A program made the position numbers and the translations under genes. The notes beneath the pieces were generated by a model. The model made no database searches. It saw nothing but the letters and a program-made list of their open reading frames with translations, and had not been told where the DNA came from. Shown piece by piece: positions 61,316-64,000 of a stretch of 64,000 bases of DNA. Source of the DNA: Pseudomonas iranensis (GTDB taxonomy: Bacteria > Pseudomonadota > Gammaproteobacteria > Pseudomonadales > Pseudomonadaceae); assembly GCF_014268585.2 (NCBI RefSeq), contig NZ_CP077092.1, positions 496,001 to 560,000 of the forward strand, in the 5' to 3' direction. How positions within the stretch are numbered: the stretch's first letter is position 1; each line of letters begins with the position of its first letter.

Positions 61316-62980
61316 ATGAGCACGAGCATCACGGCGGACGGCCTCAAAGCCGACCAGCCTGCGTTCCTGTCCAAGGAACGCATCATCGCCAAGCCCGGTT
61401 TCAACCGCTGGCTGGTTCCACCGGCCGCTTTGGCCATTCACCTGTGCATCGGCATGGCCTACGGCTTCTCGGTGTTCTGGTTGCCGCTGTCCAAGGCACT
61501 CGGCGTTACCGCGCCGGTGGCTTGCGCGCCGGACATGAGCTTCATCGCACAGGTATTTTCGTCGAACTGCGACTGGCCGATCTCCATGCTCGGCTGGATC
61601 TACACGCTGTTCTTCATCTTCCTCGGCTGCTCGGCAGCGATCTGGGGCGGCTGGCTGGAACACGCCGGTCCACGCAAGGCTGGCGTTGTATCGGCCTTGT
61701 GCTGGTGTGGCGGTCTGCTGATTTCCGCGCTGGGTATCTATACGCACCAGATCTGGCTGATGTGGATCGGCTCCGGCGTGATCGGCGGTATCGGTCTGGG
61801 CCTGGGCTATATCTCACCGGTGTCGACCCTGATCAAGTGGTTCCCGGACAAGCGCGGTATGGCGACCGGCATGGCGATCATGGGCTTCGGTGGCGGCGCG
61901 ATGGTCGGCGCACCATTGGCGACGGCACTGATGAGCCACTTCGCTTCGCCAGAAGGCGTGGGCGTATGGCAGAGCTTCGTGGCCATGGCGGCCATTTACT
62001 TCGTGTTCATGATCGGTGGCGCACTGTCCTACCGCGTGCCGCCAACCGGCTGGAAACCTGAAGGCTGGACCGCTCCGGCGAAGAAAGCTTCCAACGCGAT
62101 GATCACCAACCGTCACGTTCACGTGAATGTAGCGTGGAAAACTCCGCAATTCCGTCTGGTCTGGCTGGTGCTGTGCCTGAACGTGTCGGCGGGTATCGGT
62201 ATCCTCGGCATGGCTTCGCCACTGTTGCAGGAAGTGTTCGGCGGCAAACTGCTGGGCGTTGATGTGCCGTTTGGTCAGCTCGACGCTGGCCAACTGGCCT
62301 CGATCGCGGCGATCGCAGCGGGCTTCACCGGTCTGCTGAGCCTGTTCAACATCGGTGGTCGCTTCTTCTGGGCCTCGTTCTCCGACTACCTGGGCCGCAA
62401 GAACACCTACTTCGTGTTCTTCGCGCTGGGTTTTGCCCTGTACGCGCTGATTCCGAACATGGGCCATCTGGGCAACGTTGCGCTGTTCGTGGCGGCGTTC
62501 TGCATCATCCTGTCGATGTACGGCGGTGGTTTCGCCACCGTTCCGGCGTATCTGGCCGACCTGTTCGGTACGCAGATGGTTGGCGCGATCCACGGTCGTC
62601 TGCTGACTGCCTGGGCCGCTGCCGGCGTGCTCGGTCCGGTGCTGGTGAACTACCTGCGTGAATATCAGTTGAGCATCGGCGTTGAACGCGCTGCCGCTTA
62701 CGACATCACCCTGTACATCCTCGCCGGCCTGCTGGTGTTGGGCTTCCTGTGCAACCTGATGGTGCGCCCGGTGGCCGACAAGTACTTCATGACCGACGCC
62801 GAACTGGCCGCCGAACAGGCGCTGGGCCACGACAAGGGTGCCGATGCCAGCACCGTTCTGGAGTGGAAAGCGGCGCCGGGCACCAAGCCTCTGGCGATCG
62901 CTGCCTGGCTGGTGGTGGGTATTCCGTTGGCGTGGGGTGTGTGGGTGACCCTGCAGAAGACGGCGGTACTGTTTCACTAA
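61316..62980 (+). CDS. OFA-family (oxalate/formate antiporter type) MFS transporter
   Basis: A 554-residue membrane carrier with about twelve membrane segments plus a C-terminal extension. The string NRWLVPPAALAIHLCIGMAYGFSVF and the signature GLGYISPVSTLIKWFPDKRG are typical of the OFA group. The ATG follows GGGGGA by seven bases. Close Pseudomonas relatives are annotated as oxalate/formate or pyruvate-type carriers; the substrate cannot be read from sequence. A REP pair follows. Confidence 0.88.
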   Translation: MSTSITADGLKADQPAFLSKERIIAKPGFNRWLVPPAALAIHLCIGMAYGFSVFWLPLSKALGVTAPVACAPDMSFIAQVFSSNCDWPISMLGWIYTLFFIFLGCSAAIWGGWLEHAGPRKAGVVSALCWCGGLLISALGIYTHQIWLMWIGSGVIGGIGLGLGYISPVSTLIKWFPDKRGMATGMAIMGFGGGAMVGAPLATALMSHFASPEGVGVWQSFVAMAAIYFVFMIGGALSYRVPPTGWKPEGWTAPAKKASNAMITNRHVHVNVAWKTPQFRLVWLVLCLNVSAGIGILGMASPLLQEVFGGKLLGVDVPFGQLDAGQLASIAAIAAGFTGLLSLFNIGGRFFWASFSDYLGRKNTYFVFFALGFALYALIPNMGHLGNVALFVAAFCIILSMYGGGFATVPAYLADLFGTQMVGAIHGRLLTAWAAAGVLGPVLVNYLREYQLSIGVERAAAYDITLYILAGLLVLGFLCNLMVRPVADKYFMTDAELAAEQALGHDKGADASTVLEWKAAPGTKPLAIAAWLVVGIPLAWGVWVTLQKTAVLFH

Positions 62981-63004
62981 GGTGTTAGCTGAATAAACAC
63001 CGAA

Positions 63005-63097
63005 CCTGTGGGAGCGAGCCTGCTCGCGAAGACGGAGCACCAGTCGACATCAATGTTGGCTGGCGTACCGCATTCGCGAGCAGGCTCGCTCCCACAT
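63005..63097. repeat. REP pair, GCGAGCAGGCTCGC type
   Basis: GTGGGAGCGAGCCTGCTCGCG and its inverse are separated by about 48 bases, between the OFA carrier and hisB. Confidence 0.85.
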
Positions 63098-63253
63098 TTG
63101 TTTATGGCATGCCTGTAATGGCTTGTATGGACATGTCTACCCGCGACAGCCGGGCGTTCTATCCGTCAGGCATCTCACCTCTCGTGTTTCTGTTTGCCTC
63201 CTGCGTGCCTATAATGGCTGCCTTTTTCGCCCAATGATTTTGCGGAGCTGGTG

Positions 63254-63847
63254 ATGGCCGAACGTAAGGCGTCTGTCGAGCGCGACACTCTGGAAACCCA
63301 GATCAAAGCCTCGATCAACCTTGATGGCACCGGAAAGGCCCGATTCGATATCGGTGTACCTTTTCTTGAGCACATGCTGGACCAGATCGCCCGTCACGGG
63401 TTGATCGATCTGGATATCGAATGCAAGGGCGATCTGCATATCGACGACCACCATACGGTGGAAGACGTCGGTATCACCCTCGGCCAGGCCTTCGCCAAAG
63501 CCATCGGCGACAAAAAAGGCATCCGTCGCTACGGCCATGCCTACGTGCCGCTCGATGAAGCGCTGTCGCGCGTGGTGATCGATTTCTCCGGTCGCCCGGG
63601 CCTGCAGATGCACGTGCCGTACACCCGCGCTACCGTCGGCGGTTTCGACGTTGACCTGTTCCAGGAATTCTTCCAGGGCTTCGTCAACCACGCGCTGGTC
63701 AGCGTGCACATCGACAACCTGCGCGGCACCAACACCCACCACCAGATCGAAACCGTGTTCAAGGCTTTCGGCCGCGCGCTGCGCATGGCTGTCGAGCTGG
63801 ACGAGCGCATGGCCGGGCAAATGCCATCGACCAAAGGCGTTCTGTAA
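63254..63847 (+). CDS. hisB: Imidazoleglycerol-phosphate dehydratase
   Basis: Monofunctional HisB of 197 residues, sixth step of histidine synthesis. Metal-binding motifs [10 protein letters not shown] and THHQIE are present, as is [15 protein letters not shown]. An adjacent in-frame GTG could add one residue. Its stop shares one base with the hisH ATG (TAATG). Confidence 0.97.
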   Translation: MAERKASVERDTLETQIKASINLDGTGKARFDIGVPFLEHMLDQIARHGLIDLDIECKGDLHIDDHHTVEDVGITLGQAFAKAIGDKKGIRRYGHAYVPLDEALSRVVIDFSGRPGLQMHVPYTRATVGGFDVDLFQEFFQGFVNHALVSVHIDNLRGTNTHHQIETVFKAFGRALRMAVELDERMAGQMPSTKGVL

Positions 63848-64000
63848 TGCAGACGGTTGCAGTTATCGACTACGGCATGGGCAATCTGCACTCGGTGGCC
63901 AAGGCTCTTGAGCACGTCGGCGCCGGCAAGGTGCTGATCACCAGCGATGCGAACGTGATTCGCGAAGCCGACCGCGTGGTATTCCCGGGCGTTGGCGCGA
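63847..64000 (+). CDS. hisH: Imidazole glycerol phosphate synthase glutaminase subunit, 5' part
   Basis: The first 51 codons only. [20 protein letters not shown] and VVFPGVGA are the HisH/class I glutamine amidotransferase N-terminus; the catalytic Cys lies beyond the window. It supplies ammonia to HisF. Translationally coupled to hisB. Confidence 0.95.
   Translation, partial: MQTVAVIDYGMGNLHSVAKALEHVGAGKVLITSDANVIREADRVVFPGVGA

Overview
The window looks like the chromosome of a Pseudomonas of the P. fluorescens/koreensis type. This rests on gene content and order (ompR-envZ, rimABK, hslR-hslO-pckA, yrfG-nudE-cysQ, dctBD, aguBA, yggX-mutY-asmA next to hisBH), high-GC codon use, an OprD porin, and seven inverted pairs of the 'GCGAGCAGGCTCGC' type of REP sequence. 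No database was searched; identities come from motif recognition.

Layout. 1-7.9 kb is core: the 3' end of ompR, envZ, the leftward rimA-rimB-rimK operon (c-di-GMP/ribosomal S6 modification), hslR, a PAP2 phosphatase, hslO and pckA. 8.0-10.5 kb is accessory: a ParE-type toxin with a ParC-fused antitoxin, a structured non-coding stretch and a lone DUF2235-like lipase resembling type VI effectors. 10.5-29.7 kb is mostly housekeeping: a RecQ-family helicase, beta-oxidation enzymes, a formate-dehydrogenase-like molybdoenzyme with fdhD and a LysR regulator, a Kbp/YgaU-like LysM protein, yrfG-nudE-cysQ, dctBD, rfbC and a 970-residue kinase/phospho-lyase fusion. 29.7-32.1 kb is aguBA (agmatine to putrescine) behind a promoter with twin 14-bp palindromes. 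32.2-37.5 kb holds a small conserved gene, an oprD-family porin with an attenuator-like leader, a 2OG-Fe dioxygenase, a GNAT enzyme, azlCD and a LysR regulator.

37.5-41.1 kb is a toxin-antitoxin island (RelB/YafQ-like, Xre/RES, a HigA fragment) with an MptE-like protein, next to tRNA-Thr. 41.6-47.8 kb holds a methyltransferase, a polar amino acid ABC transporter and gabP with a sigma-54 promoter. 47.8-48.6 kb is a VapBC module bounded by two near-identical copies of the gabP terminator. 48.6-55.2 kb holds paired unknown paralogues, an alpha/beta hydrolase, a PDDEXK nuclease, a MocR regulator and a lactate-permease-type carrier. 55.2-57.15 kb is a truncated GST gene and a 1.3-kb mini-element at the 3' end of tRNA-Phe carrying only a Panacea (DUF4065) antitoxin-like gene and an unrecognised partner. 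57.2-64 kb returns to core genes (yggX, mutY, asmA, an OFA-type carrier, hisB, start of hisH).

The strongest leads are the tRNA-Phe mini-element with its Panacea pair, the terminator-flanked VapBC insertion, the twin operator in front of aguBA, the kinase/M23-like/phospho-lyase fusion, and the oprD leader. Five intact toxin-antitoxin-like pairs and one remnant lie in 64 kb, mostly beside tRNA genes or terminators.
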